64,000 bases of DNA from Diphasiastrum complanatum (taxonomy: Eukaryota; Streptophyta; Lycopodiopsida; Lycopodiales; Lycopodiaceae): the NCBI GenBank assembly GCA_029204225.1, contig CM055092.1:17043921-17107920 (forward strand), given 5' to 3'. The notes under the pieces were generated by a model, which searched no databases, was not told the DNA's origin, and saw only the letters and a program-made list of their open reading frames with translations. Shown one piece after another: positions 1 to 11,004 of the stretch. Made by a program: the position numbers and the translations under genes. How positions within the stretch are numbered: position 1 is the stretch's first letter; each line of letters starts with the position of its first letter.

Positions 1-61
1 GCAACATGAATGGAGGCAGATTAACATAGGATTTAGGAGAGTAGAGGAGATAAATCCAACA
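1..61 (-). repeat. LTR start fragment running off the left edge
   Basis: Read on the minus strand, this starts TGTTGGATTTATCTCC just downstream of a purine-rich stretch (about 62-85), as an LTR start follows a polypurine tract. The same sequence, slightly diverged, occurs on the plus strand from 63305. The LTR end is outside the window, so the assignment is an inference from the TG start, the purine tract and the second copy. Confidence 0.45.
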
Positions 62-116
62 CTCTCTACCTAGTGGATCTTCTCCTTGTAGGTTGACCTT
101 GATGTAGCAGGTGCCT

Positions 117-620
117 TTATGTCAACTTCTGATGTAGGGTCAAAACTAGTTGATGCTCGACTATGGTCTCTACTGTAGTGTTGAAATGACTCTTTGTTGT
201 AAGATTGAAACTGTCCATGGATGAATCAATACTTGAAACATAAACTATAGAGTCTAAATTTGACCTTGAAGTCATAAAAAGATTATTTACTAAAAATAGC
301 ACCTCTACTTATGATTGCAATATTATTGATTGGATCAAAGACTTATAAGCTTTGTCCTTAGCTAGGTAACCAATAAATATGCATTCAATAGATTTTTCAT
401 CTAGCTTTTCCTTAGCTTGTGAGGTATTTGAGCATAACATATACAACCAAATGTTCTAAGATAATTCGGATTTGATTTTTGACCCCTCCATGCTTCATGG
501 GGAATCTTGTTGTGGATTGCTTTGGTGCTTGCATAGTTTGCAAATGACATGCTGTTGATACAACTTTTGCCCATAATTTTGTTGGTGCCACTAGTTGCAA
601 GCTAGTCATTCATTTCAGTA
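117..620 (-). pseudogene. Ty1/copia integrase C-terminal fragment (broken)
   Basis: Minus-strand translation, with frame changes, gives the end of a copia integrase core: residues like NKIPHEAW, then TFGCICYAQIP, then a basic stretch and ECIFIGY-like residues. This block normally follows the catalytic Glu of copia integrase and leads into the integrase-RT linker. No single frame is open throughout, so it is a pseudogene. Its RT and RNase H partner is probably the minus-strand fragment at 1260-2460, now separated by inserted sequence. The family assignment is firm; membership of one original element is inferred. Confidence 0.6.
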
Positions 621-689
621 AAAATGAATTTTTTCCTCCATCAATTTGGAGTATTGTTTACTTCTTTCCAATATGCACTTCGACCTTAA

Positions 690-905
690 CTTTGAATTAT
701 TTGAAGCAACTAAAAGCCTCAAATTCGTGCTTCAGTCTCAATTATTATCAGAGATTACACACACAAAGCATATAGAAATTAAATATCATTTTCATTAGAG
801 AAAAGTTGCTAGCAGACATAAAGTTTTAAACGTTGATACATAAAATAAACTAGGACTTAAGGAAAAGTGTCAGATTGCGCAAGTTTTGTTTATTTATTCA
901 CTCGC
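690..905 (+). pseudogene. Copia RNase H 3' end, plus strand (broken)
   Basis: From about 765 the plus strand reads HTKHIEIKYHF, a stop, then RKVASRH and NKLGLKEK. This matches the usual tail of a copia RNase H domain, where the motif (R/T)KHIEIxYHFIREKV precedes the LADIFTK block. Two in-frame stops interrupt it. It lies opposite in orientation to the copia pieces on both sides, so it comes from a separate insertion. Downstream to about 1200 is AT-rich sequence with an AATAAA-like site near 1110 that could be its LTR, but no LTR ends could be fixed. Confidence 0.45.
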
Positions 906-1259
906 TCTATATTTTCATTTTTAATAGTTTCTACTTTACTCTCTATACATGTAATATGTATTAGTGTCATCTTTACGGTACAATTAGTAGTGAGTCGAGA
1001 CTAGTAGTGAGTCAGGACACACGTCCCATAACGGGTTCCAACAAGCCATGTAGCGGAACCCCCAAAATACTGATGTATATATGTACTGTGTTTTCCTCTC
1101 TTAGTTAATAAAGTTCACATAGTGCTTCTTGGGTTGGTGGGTGCTCTCTCTTCTAGTTATTGTGCTTGATTGATGATTAGCCTATGAGATAGCTAATGTA
1201 TACTGCATGAAATATCATTGACAATCTGGTCTCACAAAATATATATTATCTATTAGTAG

Positions 1260-1855
1260 GATTGTTGATCAAGGTTACAACATCAAATTCAATTCTAATG
1301 GAAGATTCTTAGCTAGCTGAATAGCACTCTAGCTATCACACCTGATTATTGTAGGCTTACTATGTAGGATGCCAATGTCTTTCATTATCCTTCTTAGCCA
1401 TTTTGCCTCATGCGTAGGGCTTCGTATTCCACTTCTTGCTAGACCAATACACCATTGCCAACATGAAAAATATAACTAGTGGTGGATTGTCTATCATCTA
1501 TATAGCTTGCCCAATCTGAATCTATGAAGCCCTGTAAAACTAGTAAAGTATGTTGTCTCTCAAACAACAATCCATAGGTGGGTGTCCCCTTAATGTAGCA
1601 AATAATTCTTTTTGTCTCCTTCCAATGAGTGGATTGTCTATCATTTATACAGCTCGCCCAATCTGAATCTATGAATCCATGTAAAACTAGTAAAGTTTTT
1701 TGTCTCTCATACAACAATCCATGGGTGGGTGTCCCCTTAATGTAGCAAAGAATTATTCTCTCCTCTTTCCAATGAGTTTCCCTAGGGATATCCAAGAATT
1801 GACTTACTACATTTACATCATAGCTTATGTCACGATGAGTAGTTGTAAGATACAT
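1260..1855 (-). pseudogene. Copia RNase H fragment with internal 147-bp tandem duplication
   Basis: On the minus strand, 1855 to 1439 encodes the RT-RNase H boundary of a copia element: HWK..RIICYIKGTPT.GLL, then GFIDSDWAS.I.DRQST, then SYIFHVGNG. The whole HWK to DRQST block occurs twice in tandem, with a period of about 147 bp (49 codons), so the protein has two copies of the start of RNase H. Leftwards to 1260 the domain continues in other frames (EAKWLRRIMKDIG, IIRCDS, AIQLAKN). The duplication kept the frame, so it arose by unequal exchange or slippage after or during insertion. Related to the copia at 59.7-60.3 kb. Confidence 0.7.
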
Positions 1856-1897
1856 TAGAGAACCAACTAACTAATGTAGGATCAACTAGGGTACTCC

Positions 1898-2460
1898 CTA
1901 ATTAGAAATCTTCTTACCAACCACCATAGGTGTAGAAATTGGTTTATAATTGCACATCTTGAAGCATCTTAGAATTTCATTCACATACTTCATTTGAGTG
2001 AGTGCAATGTTATCATGTATTTGCCATATTTCCAACTTTCCAATGCCACTACTTTTGGTGCATGCATAAATTGACTTACCAGACCCACCGCATAGCAAAT
2101 GTCAGGTCTCGTAGTGGTCAGATAGATAAGGCTTCCCACCAATTAATGATACTCAAATGCATTAAAGGAATCACGATTATCATACTTTGAAAACTTTACC
2201 CAACTTCAATTGGTGTAGATAATACCTTACTATTTTCCGTGCAAAATCTTTGGGGTAGTTTCAGCAACAAGCTTTGCCAAACTTTCACACCCAAGCAATA
2301 ATGGATTATGTCCAAATCTGTCATGTCAAACTCTCTAATAGATTCGACTTGACTTCTTTCACCAATCTATCATTACTACTAGTTGATCAAATCATCCACA
2401 TAAAGCGCAACCAAGAGTGTGGAATCATCCCTAACAAGTGTATACAAGGTACAATCTAAT
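1898..2460 (-). pseudogene. Copia reverse transcriptase C-terminal fragment with YVDD
   Basis: The minus strand carries ALYVDDLIN, with the catalytic YVDD codons at 2391-2402, followed in broken frames by an LVKEVKSNL-like stretch, a DMTDLD..YYCLGVKVWQS-like stretch, then the KYVNEILRCFKMCNYKPISTPM block. This is the normal order of the second half of copia RT. Stops and frameshifts after YVDD make it non-functional. The nucleotide sequence around 2285-2335 is nearly the reverse complement of 59750-59815, so the two are one family. The upstream half of RT is missing: at 2460 the sequence changes to the LTR-like block. Confidence 0.75.
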
Positions 2461-2475
2461 GCAATACATGTAAAA

Positions 2476-2955
2476 TTGTGGAGGCCTATGATCCCACATT
2501 ATCCAAATTTAATGTTTGTAAAACTTTAAATTTTTGTACATGAATATATGCTATAGTGCCTAAATTCATGTAAAAGCCTATTTGCATCTTGTAATTCATT
2601 GTAATTCAGAACTTGCGATGTTCTAGAGTGACACATTAGCGGATCCCAACCGACACTTCAATGGTTGGTGATCGACACTTAGGCCGGTGTTCATTCCTAT
2701 AAGGGCGACACTCAGAGCCATTGTACTTACGTAGAGATTTGGCTATCAATAAAGAGAAGAGAGCCAGTTTCATAGCTTGTGCATTCCTTTCTTCTGTTAT
2801 CTGTTACAGTTATACTTCTTATCAATTGAGCAAACACACTCTGAGTTAGTCTGTAACAGATTTTGATAGACATCTGTTTGCGGCATTCACTCTTCACTTG
2901 TACTGAATTCCAGATTCTCTAACTTGGATTTACAGGTGACATCTGAGAGCAACAT
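2476..2955 (+). repeat. Probable solo LTR or LTR-leader fragment, plus strand
   Basis: This 480-bp block separates two minus-strand copia RT fragments and has no coding potential. It starts with TG (near TGTGGAGGCC), has a TATA-like CTATAAGG near 2697, a polyadenylation-type CAATAAAGAG near 2747, pyrimidine-rich stretches, and ends near GATTTACA at about 2934. The following GTGACATCTGAGAGC resembles a diverged tRNA-iMet primer site. These are LTR hallmarks in plus orientation. No target duplication was found, so the boundaries are approximate. Confidence 0.5.
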
Positions 2956-2959
2956 CACT

Positions 2960-3420
2960 AATGATCTAAGTCCATTCCTTAACTAAGGAATACTTTACTA
3001 AGAATACTGTATATCCAATGCACATCCACGTACAAAGTGATAATGATAAAAGATTGTCGCATTGTCTTGAAGTAAACATTCGAATCTGAAGAGCTAGGTG
3101 TGTAGGCGTGATCAATAAGGAAATTATTGATCCTTTGAAACCATGCTCGAGCAGATTGCTTCAAGCCATAAAGTGTCTTATGGAGTTTACACACATGATT
3201 GTGTTTACCCTCGATAATATAACTATCGGGTTGCACCATGTAAATGTCTTCTTCAATAACTCCATTGAGATATGCTACCTGTACATCCATTTGATGTATT
3301 TCCAAATCTACTACAACAGCAAACGATAATAAAAGTCAAATAAAAGAATGCTTGACTACTAGACTGAAAGTCTTAATGTAATCGATGTTGTATACCTAAG
3401 AAAATCCTCTGGCACCCTCA
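2960..3420 (-). pseudogene. Copia reverse transcriptase fragment (palm region)
   Basis: The 3305-2979 reading frame gives EIHQMDVQVAYLNGVIEEDIYMVQPDSY, then VCKLHKTLYGLKQSARAWFQRIN, then IITLYVDVHW. This is the copia RT core: the first catalytic Asp in QMDVxxAYLNG, the YGLKQ.xRAW motif, and the YVDD site degraded to YVDV. Loss of the last catalytic Asp plus truncation means it is dead. It probably belongs with the integrase piece at 3487-4090 and differs in sequence from the RT piece at 1898-2460. The missing remainder meets the LTR-like block at 2955. Confidence 0.75.
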
Positions 3421-3486
3421 GTGCTTTGATTCGTTACCAGTCTGATTTTCTGCATGCTCTTTGAATTGTCTGAACTTGATGAAAGC

Positions 3487-4090
3487 CTATGATTTCTGTT
3501 TAATGAAATAAACAATTGTTCTTTTGGAGAATTCGTCAATAAAGGTAATGAAATACTTTGCATCTAGTAATGAAGGAGTTTGCATAGGTCCACATATATC
3601 TGTATGAACAGCATCTAACAGACCTTTTGTTGCATGCCTATGACTTGATCTAAAAGGAATTCTAGTCTGCTTTCCAAAGATGCAGCTATGGCAGACAGAG
3701 AGATCGACTTTACCAGAAGGATAGTCGAGATCAAGTGCTAGGGACTGTCTGGACATGTTCGAAATAGATGCATAATTCAAGTTTCCTAAGCAATGATGCC
3801 AGAGTAATGCTTTATTGACAAAAACAGAGGTTTTCAAGGCTTCACTAGAATTAGAATAACAATGTGCCAATCTATATAAGTATTGATGCCTCTTGCCGAG
3901 TGCAAGTATCTTATTACTCCTATTGATAATTCTGCATTGATCAGACTCAAATACCACCTTATGACCTAAATCTGTAATTCTACTTACTAATAAAAGATTT
4001 GTAAAGAGTTTAGGAACATACAAGACTTTTGACAGTAGTTTGAATTGATCATATTGGAATCTCAATCTTACAGTACCTTCAAAGTCACAC
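3487..4090 (-). pseudogene. Copia pre-integrase zinc domain and integrase start
   Basis: Minus strand, 192 open codons. After a protease-distal stretch (VLYVPKLFTNLLLVSRITDLG) comes the HHCC zinc finger of copia integrase: LWHHCLGNLNYASI...CHSCIFGKQTRIPF, with the His pair slightly altered and the CxxC pair kept. The start of the catalytic core follows: VHTDICGPMQT (first catalytic Asp), then YFITFIDEFSKRT. The frame ends at 3487 and the rest of the core is gone. The plus-strand copia starting at 4381 begins its homology at almost the same point of integrase, so the two head-to-head elements share a breakpoint region. Confidence 0.75.
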
Positions 4091-4140
4091 CAAGCGGCAG
4101 TGCCAAGAGGAAAGTCTACTCACTACTGAAATCAGAATTT

Positions 4141-4377
4141 CAGACATTCTAGCAAGAACTAACAACTTTTTTATCTCCTTTCTATAATCTAGCACTTTAA
4201 TGGAGAATAAATTATTTCTTTTTACCTAAACTTTTTGGTTACACCAAAGAGCAGTGGGAAAGTCCTTGGACTTTCGCCAACCTAAACAGTCTAGCAGCTG
4301 ATTGTAACGGGAGAGCTGTTCCACAATATTTCTACTCTCTTCTCCGTTCACGTTCTTCTATCTCCCTTGCCCCATCA
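4141..4377 (+). repeat. Right end of a 5' LTR (copia, plus strand)
   Basis: The last part of an LTR ending CCCCATCA just before the primer site at 4381. The final 70 bp or so (CTAGCAGC..., GGGAGAGCTGTTCCAC, ...CCCCATCA) recur at 57246-57315 as the right end of the split LTR there. The start of this LTR copy could not be located; sequence left of about 4140 is copia coding DNA of the opposite strand. Confidence 0.6.
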
Positions 4378-4380
4378 GAT

Positions 4381-4392
4381 TGGTATTAGAGC
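4381..4392 (+). other. Primer binding site, tRNA-iMet type
   Basis: TGGTATTAGAGC, three bases after the LTR end. It matches the usual plant copia primer site TGGTATCAGAGC, complementary to the 3' end of initiator tRNA-Met, with one change. It fixes the orientation of the element to its right. Confidence 0.8.
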
Positions 4393-4446
4393 GTAGCTCA
4401 TATAAGCCGAGAGATTAAGTGTGTTCTATTTGTATTACTGTTAGTA

Positions 4447-5400
4447 TGTTTAGGAGATGCAATCTATTTTATCACTTTCATCGATGATTATTCTAGATGG
4501 TCTACAATCATGTTCATTAAACACAAATCTGAAGCCTTTGAATGCTTCAAGAGATTCAAGGCCATGGCTAAGACACAAACGTCTACAAAAGTGAAGCCAC
4601 TCCGAACTGATGGTGGTGGCGAATACCTCTCTAACGAGATGTCCGACTACATGGCTGAACATGGTATTAGAAGAAAGTTCACCACTTCCTATTCACATCA
4701 ACAGAACGAGATTGCAAAAAGGAAGAATCGAACTCTTCTCAACTCAGCCAGATCCATGCTACATCAAGCACACCTACCTGCGAAGTTCTAGGTAGAAGCT
4801 ACTGCCATAGCCTGTTACGTGCGGAACAGATTCAACACCGAAGTCGTCAACAACAAAACTCCTCATGAAGTTTGGCATGGGCACAAGCCTAGTGTTAGCC
4901 ATTTAAAAATCTTTGGTTGTATATGTTTTGTTCACATTCCTAAACAGCTTAGGAAGAAGCCGGATCATTGGACAAATAAATGTATTTTCATTGGCTATAT
5001 TGATGAACATAAGGCTTCTATAGTTTATGATCCATCCACCAATGTAGTATTTGTCTCTAGGGATGTAATATTTGAAGAACATACATACTATGATTTCAAA
5101 CAACCATTGATAAACTATGCTATGTCATTTCATCCTATTTTACGTAGCATGGAATCGTCCAACGATAATGTTTCTTCTACAGAACCTGCAGCTATAGCTA
5201 CAGAAGCCGAGCAGCTGATAGTACCTATCATCAAACCAGACCAAGCTAGCTTGAACAGATCTGGAGAAATTCAAGAAGAAACATCATCGCATCCTGGTCA
5301 ACCAAACGTCCGCAGATCCTCATGGACTTGGACAGTTCCTGAGAGGTATACACCTCAATCATTATAGACTTCATCAGAAGAACCATAGAGGTTAGCCAAA
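4447..5400 (+). pseudogene. Copia integrase core and C-terminus (truncated element)
   Basis: About 60 bp after the primer site the plus strand enters integrase at FITFIDDYSRW. It continues through LRTDGGGEYLS (second catalytic Asp), HQQNEIAKRKNRT (position of the catalytic Glu, Glu apparently lost) and ARSMLHQAHLPAKF, an in-frame TAG at about 4789, then TPHEVWHG, IFGCICFVHIP, CIFIGY and a Ser/Pro/Glu-rich linker to 5367. Gag, protease, the zinc domain and the first part of the core are missing, so an internal deletion joined the leader directly to integrase. Further stops near 5365 and 5386 precede RT. Confidence 0.8.
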
Positions 5401-6960
5401 GCAATTAACTCCAAGGATGTTGTGAAGTGGCAAGCAGCTATGGAACGCAAGTACAACTCACTTTTGACGAATCAGACCTGGACACTAGTCGACTTCCCCA
5501 CTCACAAGAGAGTTATTGACAACAAGTAAATCTTCAAGAAGAAGATCAATTCTGATGGTTCCATTGCTAAATGGAAAACACGGCTGGTGCCTAAAGGATT
5601 CACTCAAGTCCAAGGAGTGGATTATCAAGAAATTTTCAGTCATGTCATCAAGATGCAGTCAATTATGACTCTGATTGCATTAGCAGTCGCAAAAGATCTC
5701 GAAATACACCAAATGGATGTCAAGACAACATTTCTCAATGGCAACGTCGAAGAGGAACTGTATATCTTCCAACCGGAAGGATTCGAAGTCAAGGCCAAGA
5801 GTACAAAGTGTGCAAGCTACACAAAACAATCTATGGTCTGAAACAGGTCGCAAGAGCATGGTTCGATAGAATCAACTCTTATCTCATTCAATTGGGATTT
5901 GCAAACAATTTAGCTGACTGTAATGTTTATTCAAAGCATATAGGCACCAATTCAGTTCACATAGCTCTTTACCTAGATGATGCATTTATTTTGTCTAACG
6001 ACACTTCTCTTCTACACACTACTAAGAGTGATCTATCAAAGGAATTTGACATGACTGATTTAGGAGTTGTCCATTCTTTGTTAGAAATTCACATTACTAG
6101 AAATAGACTTCAGAAGAAGATCTATCTTAGCCAGCAGACATGTTTAAAAGGCATTTTAGAAAAATTTCATATGTCTGATTGCAAACCAATTGATACTCCA
6201 ATGGATCCAAGTATAGTATTGACTAAAACTACTTGTGCTGATTCTGATAGTGAAGTACTCAACATAGCGAAGTACCCTCAGTCATTCACTAATAGGATCT
6301 TTGATGTATGCAATGCTATGTACTAGACCACATTTAGCATACACTGTTAGCACGTTAAGTCAATTCATGTCTAATCCTAGGATCTCTCATTGGAAAGCAT
6401 TAAAAAGAGTGATGAGATATATTCAGGGAAGTTTAGATCACATGTTATGTTATGATGGAAATGCTATCGACCCACTCGTCCTGCAAGGCTACTCCGACTC
6501 AGATTGGGAAGAAACAGTCTCTATCAGAAAATCTACCTCCAGGTTCTATTTCTATTTAGCAAGGGGACCGATTTCGTGGAACTCAAGGAAGCAGAAATTA
6601 GTTGCGCTTTCTTTGACAGAGGAAAAGTACATCACAGCATGCCAAGCTTCAAAAGAAGCTGTATGGATCAGGTTATTACTTCACGACTTACATCACATCA
6701 GTTCAATGCTACCACCATTCTGTGTGACAACTTGAGCTATATTTCACTACCACTCAATCCCAGATTTCATGGCAAATCCAAGCACATAGAAATCCAATAC
6801 CATTTCATTCAGGAGAAAGTCTTCTCAGGGCAGTGATCCTTCAATACTGCTCCACAACAGAAATGGTCGCAGACATCTTCACCAAAGCGCTTCCCAAGAT
6901 CAAGCATCATAAATTCTTCAACATGATGAACCCGACGAAGATACCAAGGCACCAACCGTG
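5401..6960 (+). pseudogene. Copia reverse transcriptase and RNase H (broken by stops and frameshifts)
   Basis: Recognisable in order: KWQAAMERKYNSLLTNQTW (RT start), a TAA at about 5527, KARLV-like TRLVPKGF, QMDVKTTFLNG, then a frameshift near 5800 into YGLKQVARAWFDRIN and ALYLDDAFI (YLDD in place of YVDD). Next come CKPIDTPMDPS, a second frameshift near 6290, RPHLAYTVSTLSQFM, YSDSDWEE (RNase H Asp), SWNSRKQKL..LSLTEEKYI, the KHIEIQYHFIQEKV tail and TKALPK near 6880. The sequence runs straight into the LTR start at 6977. At least five lesions make it a pseudogene, yet every domain from integrase onwards is present in order. Confidence 0.85.
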
Positions 6961-6976
6961 ACCTTAAGGCCCCGAC

Positions 6977-7725
6977 TGTTGGAAATTAACCCCACAGTGG
7001 TCTCCTTGGTGAATGACTAGTTTCTATTTCATGATTCTTCTTACACGTTTATTGATCGTTGATATAGGGTCAAGTGAAACTAACTTTGGTTCTATGTCTG
7101 CTCATCTGATACCTGCAGGAATCACAAACTTAGACCACCAATTTATTTGAAGAATGTCTACAACGGGCTTTCGGCTGATCTCCAGCAAAGGGTAACCAAT
7201 CCTATCATAATTTCAAGTTCAGATGTTAAGTTCAATCGTTTGAAGTCATTAAAAGACTTGGCCATCTTCAAGGACCTCCATGAAATTAACATTTAGAACA
7301 AGTCTACAGAAATACATTACTTTCGCAATAGTCTGCAAAAATACTCTAAGTGTCGCGACAGTCTGCAGAAATGAACTATGTTTTCACAGTGTCGCCTTTT
7401 TCGCACTTCCTCGAAATGAGAAACTTGCATACTTCAAAAGTTTAATTGTTTTTAACACCTTCGACTTTTTTGCATTTTTTCGAAAAATGCGAAGAGAGAG
7501 AAAATTTCCGAAGATCATCTATTTTCATGAGTTAAACTGTTTTAAAGACACCTTCGCCTTTTTAAGAGCACCTTCATCTTTTTGAGGGCACCTTCACCAC
7601 CTTCGGCATTTTTGCAAAATCTGGAAGAGAGAGAAAATGCCGAAGGTCGTCTATTTTGAATGAGGAACGTTCCCAGCCTATATGTAAACAATGGAGAGAT
7701 TCATTAATCTAATCTGTAGTAATCA
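6977..7725 (+). repeat. 3' LTR of the plus-strand copia (right end lost)
   Basis: Starts TGTTGGAAATTAACC directly after the RNase H tail. It is homologous to 47703-48525: the blocks near 7150-7310 (AACGGGCTTTCGGCTG, GACTTGGCCATCTTCAAGG) and the GGAAGAGAGAGAAAATGCCG block near 7620 recur there in the same order. Between them are repeated CACCTTC motifs, fewer than in the other copy. After about 7725 the similarity stops and the expected CCCCATCA end is not found, so the LTR is truncated or replaced. Confidence 0.65.
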
Positions 7726-8880
7726 AAAGAAAGTATTATCTTAATTCTGACTACTTCTGGTCGTCTATCGTTGTCCTCCGTGCTTTCCATGTATTCTGCT
7801 GTTTGTATTGCCCGTTCATGCGTCGATTCAAAATGCAAAAAATGCAGTCTGGGTGATATCGCATTTTTTCGCAAAATGCAAAATGCGATCTTGAGCGTGA
7901 TATTGCAGTGCGGTCACAGTCGCAAGTTGACCGCAATCATTGACTTGCAGTGTCTTGGCAGTGCCTCGGCGGTGAGCTGCAGTTCGTCCACTTCGCACGT
8001 TAGACTCCTACGATGTGGTTGCAGTGCCTCAATGGTGCCTCAACGGTTTTCTAGCAAAATGATTTCCCTCAATCCCATTCCTTGCCTGTTATTTGATTGA
8101 CTAATTTTAAGCCGCTTTAAGAGTGTATGACTTTTTAGATAGAGTTTTAGACCTATTGTGAGTATTTTTTATCCCTCATAGAACATTCACGTGATTGAAG
8201 CTAAATTGGAATGAAACACAATTTTGATCCTTATTATCTTGCACTTTTCTAAAAGTTTGTAGTAAAGTGATGGTAGAGAAAAGAAGATATCACGATCCAA
8301 TCTACTTATATCACATAATGCAAAGCCACCACATAACAAATACAATATTGTCAAATTGCAATCAAGCTCACACACTAAGGGCAGTTTCAAACTAGTGGGA
8401 AATCCCTTTGCCTAGCCCTTTCACTTGCCGCCCATTTTTTTAAACCTTGGCAAATGAGTTGATGAGAGCAATGGGCCAACCCCACCCTTTTTAAACTTGG
8501 TTGGTAAGTGCTACATGGAGGGCCACAAGTTGATTGGCCAATTTGAATCCCTGCCATACCATAGGTCCACTTTTGTTAAAATGCCCCTAGTTACTCAACA
8601 TGTCAGCCAATGTCCCTAGGTCCAAAACATGGACTTCAATTGCCCCTATGTCGCAAGCGTCCCATGCCACCTCATCTGCCCCATGGTGGCAATTATACGT
8701 AAGTTTGAAAGGAGGGGAGACCCATTTTTCCTCCTTGGACCGATGAGAGAAATCCAATTTAGATATGGGAGTTGCCAAGGAGTGTAGTCCAAACCACCCT
8801 AATATCACAATCATCACATAATACTCAAATTTATCAATCTTACATAAACATATTGAATGACGTAAAACATTTGTAGTGTT
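7726..8880. other. Gene-free stretch with a small hairpin
   Basis: No gene is recognised. At 7857-7890 a 10-bp inverted repeat (ATCGCATTTT and AAAATGCGAT) surrounds a GCAAAATGC loop. The surrounding GCAAAATGC-type words resemble the GCGAA-rich repeats at 47.2-47.7 kb. The remainder is AT-rich with short accidental frames on both strands. Confidence 0.4.
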
Positions 8881-8888
8881 TTTTTTAA

Positions 8889-9240
8889 AATCATTAATTT
8901 TTTCCTCCAAAGTTGTATGTTATATTTTCCTTTCAATAATCTTGAAAGCATTAAAGGAAACCGTCAAGTTGCCAACACCTATTTGGTGGAGGGCTGCACA
9001 ACAATGTATTTGTAAATAAAAATAATAGTACATTTTCTTGGCAAAAGTAAAAAAGATCTCATAAAATCATTAACTTCAATTCCTCCAAAATTGTATGTTA
9101 TATTTTCCTTTCAATATTCTTGAAAGCATTAAAGGAAACCTTCAAGTTGCCAACTCCTATTTGGTGGAGGGTTGCAAAACAATGCATTTGTAAATAAAAA
9201 TAATAGTACATTTTCTTGGCAAAAGTAAAAAAGTTCTCAT
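8889..9240. repeat. Direct tandem duplication, 178-bp unit, two copies
   Basis: The block beginning TCATTAATTTTTTCCTCC at 8891 is repeated from about 9067 with a period of 178 bp. It is highly similar throughout, including the words CTTTCAATA.TCTTGAAAGC and GGCAAAAGTAAAAAAG. There is no coding content. The copies differ at a modest number of sites, so the duplication is local and fairly recent compared with the retroelements. Confidence 0.85.
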
Positions 9241-9574
9241 AGAGTTGCCAATATTGAAACAAAACTTACGATATTTTTAAGAGTTATCTTAGTCCCACTC
9301 ATTCTTGGGATTTGAAAATGATTTAGGCCAATAATCTCAATTTGAGAATAATAATATATGGATCATGGAAATTTTTTTTGATGTTTATGTGCACTTTCTC
9401 TAGATGTCATTGTTGAAAATGAGTGAGAGCATGCCTCCACAAAATTGAAATTTGAAGTAAAGTTTTTCTAAGTTTTTCTTTTCATGCTGTGCCATTTTAT
9501 TAAAACATTGAGCTTCAAATCCTAGTCCATCTTTGGCATTTAATGGCCATCTAAAATGCTTCTTGGTTTCCAAA

Positions 9575-9640
9575 GGGAGGCTTGAACTTGAGACCAAAGA
9601 AACTTTGGATGTCAAGCTAACCAATTGAGCCAACCCCGTT
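9575..9640 (-). repeat. tRNA-derived SINE-like head, minus strand
   Basis: On the minus strand, an A-box-like TGGCTCAATTGGTTAG begins at 9632 and a B-box-like GTTCAAGCC begins at 9587, 45 nt apart, the spacing of an internal RNA polymerase III promoter in a tRNA. No cloverleaf or anticodon arm could be made, so this is more likely a SINE head or tRNA relic than a tRNA gene. The SINE tail was not identified. Confidence 0.45.
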
Positions 9641-10570
9641 GGATCAAGGCCATCTAAAATGAGGCTATAACACTCCAAAACATATTGTTTAGTCCTCCAA
9701 TAGATGACATTTTGATGAGAACTTCTTTTCCTCTAATTAAGGTTAAGACTTAAAAGAGTGGTTTCACATGGAGTGGGTCATAAGTGGAGAGAGCTTGAAT
9801 AATCCATCTTGATTAGTGCAAGCCACTTAAAGTGGCCTCCCCCCATTTCAAATGGTAGCACTAAAAGGTGCCAGCCTGGGTCAAATCAAGATGTGAGAAG
9901 AATATTCCAACCACCTTAATTGGAGTGGCCCTAGGGCTAATGGTGGGCCCTCTCTTTCCCCTTTAATAAAAAACATAAATGCCTTATCTAATTTGTAACT
10001 AGACATTAAATGCTCTGACTTCAAAAGAAAAGAGATTTCACATGGAATGACCTCTTTCAAATTGGGGGATAAGTGCATATGTTGAAATGGACTTGGTCCC
10101 TTCCACGTGAAACTACCCGTAATAGTTTAGTCCACTGAAAAATGAGGAGATAGTGCTTGACAATTTTGTAAAGGCTTTGCAAAAGTCATTGAGTTTTATT
10201 TATATAAAGACTTGCCCAAAAAATTCGTATGTATTTAAGAATTACTTCAATGGCAAAATTTATCCATCTAGCATTGAAGTATTGAGAGGAAATCTTACAA
10301 ATTCATAAGGCCCTGTGACATGCTTTGCTTATTTGTAAAGTTCTTGTGAGCAATTTTCTTACGCGTTCTTTACATTGAGAAAGGCCTCATCCTCGGGCCG
10401 GCCTAATTTTAAAGTGCCTCAAAAAGAGGAAAGTCCTAGCTGGGTCCCTTCTCTTATACTTAACTCCCCTTTCTAGTTTGAAGGGCAACTTTAAGAATAA
10501 CCTTCAAAGTCTCCCACCATAACCTAGTTGGGATAGGATTCTTTTTTGTTGCTTTCAAAGTCTCCCACCA

Positions 10571-10640
10571 TAGCCTAATGAAATAGGCATTCCTCCTTGG
10601 TACGATGGTGACTTGAGCTCAAATCCAGATCTTGGTGAGA
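10571..10640 (+). repeat. tRNA-derived SINE-like head, plus strand
   Basis: An A-box-like TAGCCTAATGAAATAGGC starts at 10571 and a B-box-like GCTCAAATCC at 10617, 46 nt apart, as in a tRNA. The upstream CAAAGTCTCCCACCATA word occurs twice (about 10504 and 10554), the first followed by a second A-box-like TAACCTAGTTGGGATAGG, so the head is partly duplicated. No 3' poly-A or TSD was recognised. Confidence 0.4.
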
Positions 10641-11000
10641 TTATGAAACTTGAAGTTTGCTACACCTTGGCTTGTCAATCTTGATAATGGTTGTGTATGC
10701 AAGGAGCTATTTTTTCAGGGTTGGATGAGTATTTTATGAATCCTCATGTTGTATGGTGGTATGACACACCCAAGTTAAATTTTGTTCCAACACATGACAA
10801 ATATACTATCGAAAGTCTTTTTTGAGAGTATAAGGTGATTATACGAAAAACTTTGCCGTAAGTTCATATGATGTTCAAATCATTGAAAAAAAAAAACAAG
10901 GAATGCATTTTAAAAGCAATACAAAATTAAAAACAAAAGTATCCTTTTAATGCTCATACTCACTTATAGCTTACCACTATCATGGGGGCAAGGCTAAAAA
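10640..11000. other. Gene-free stretch
   Basis: No gene, LTR end or recognisable repeat was seen. There is an A-rich run at about 10886-10898. It may include the body of the SINE-like sequence starting at 10571. Confidence 0.35.
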
Positions 11001-11004
11001 GCAC

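Noticed and set aside
4450-4662. Minus-strand ORF here
   Set aside because: Antisense shadow of the copia integrase core.
9575-9640. Functional tRNA gene
   Set aside because: A and B boxes are spaced correctly but acceptor and anticodon arms do not pair, so it was listed as a SINE-like head.
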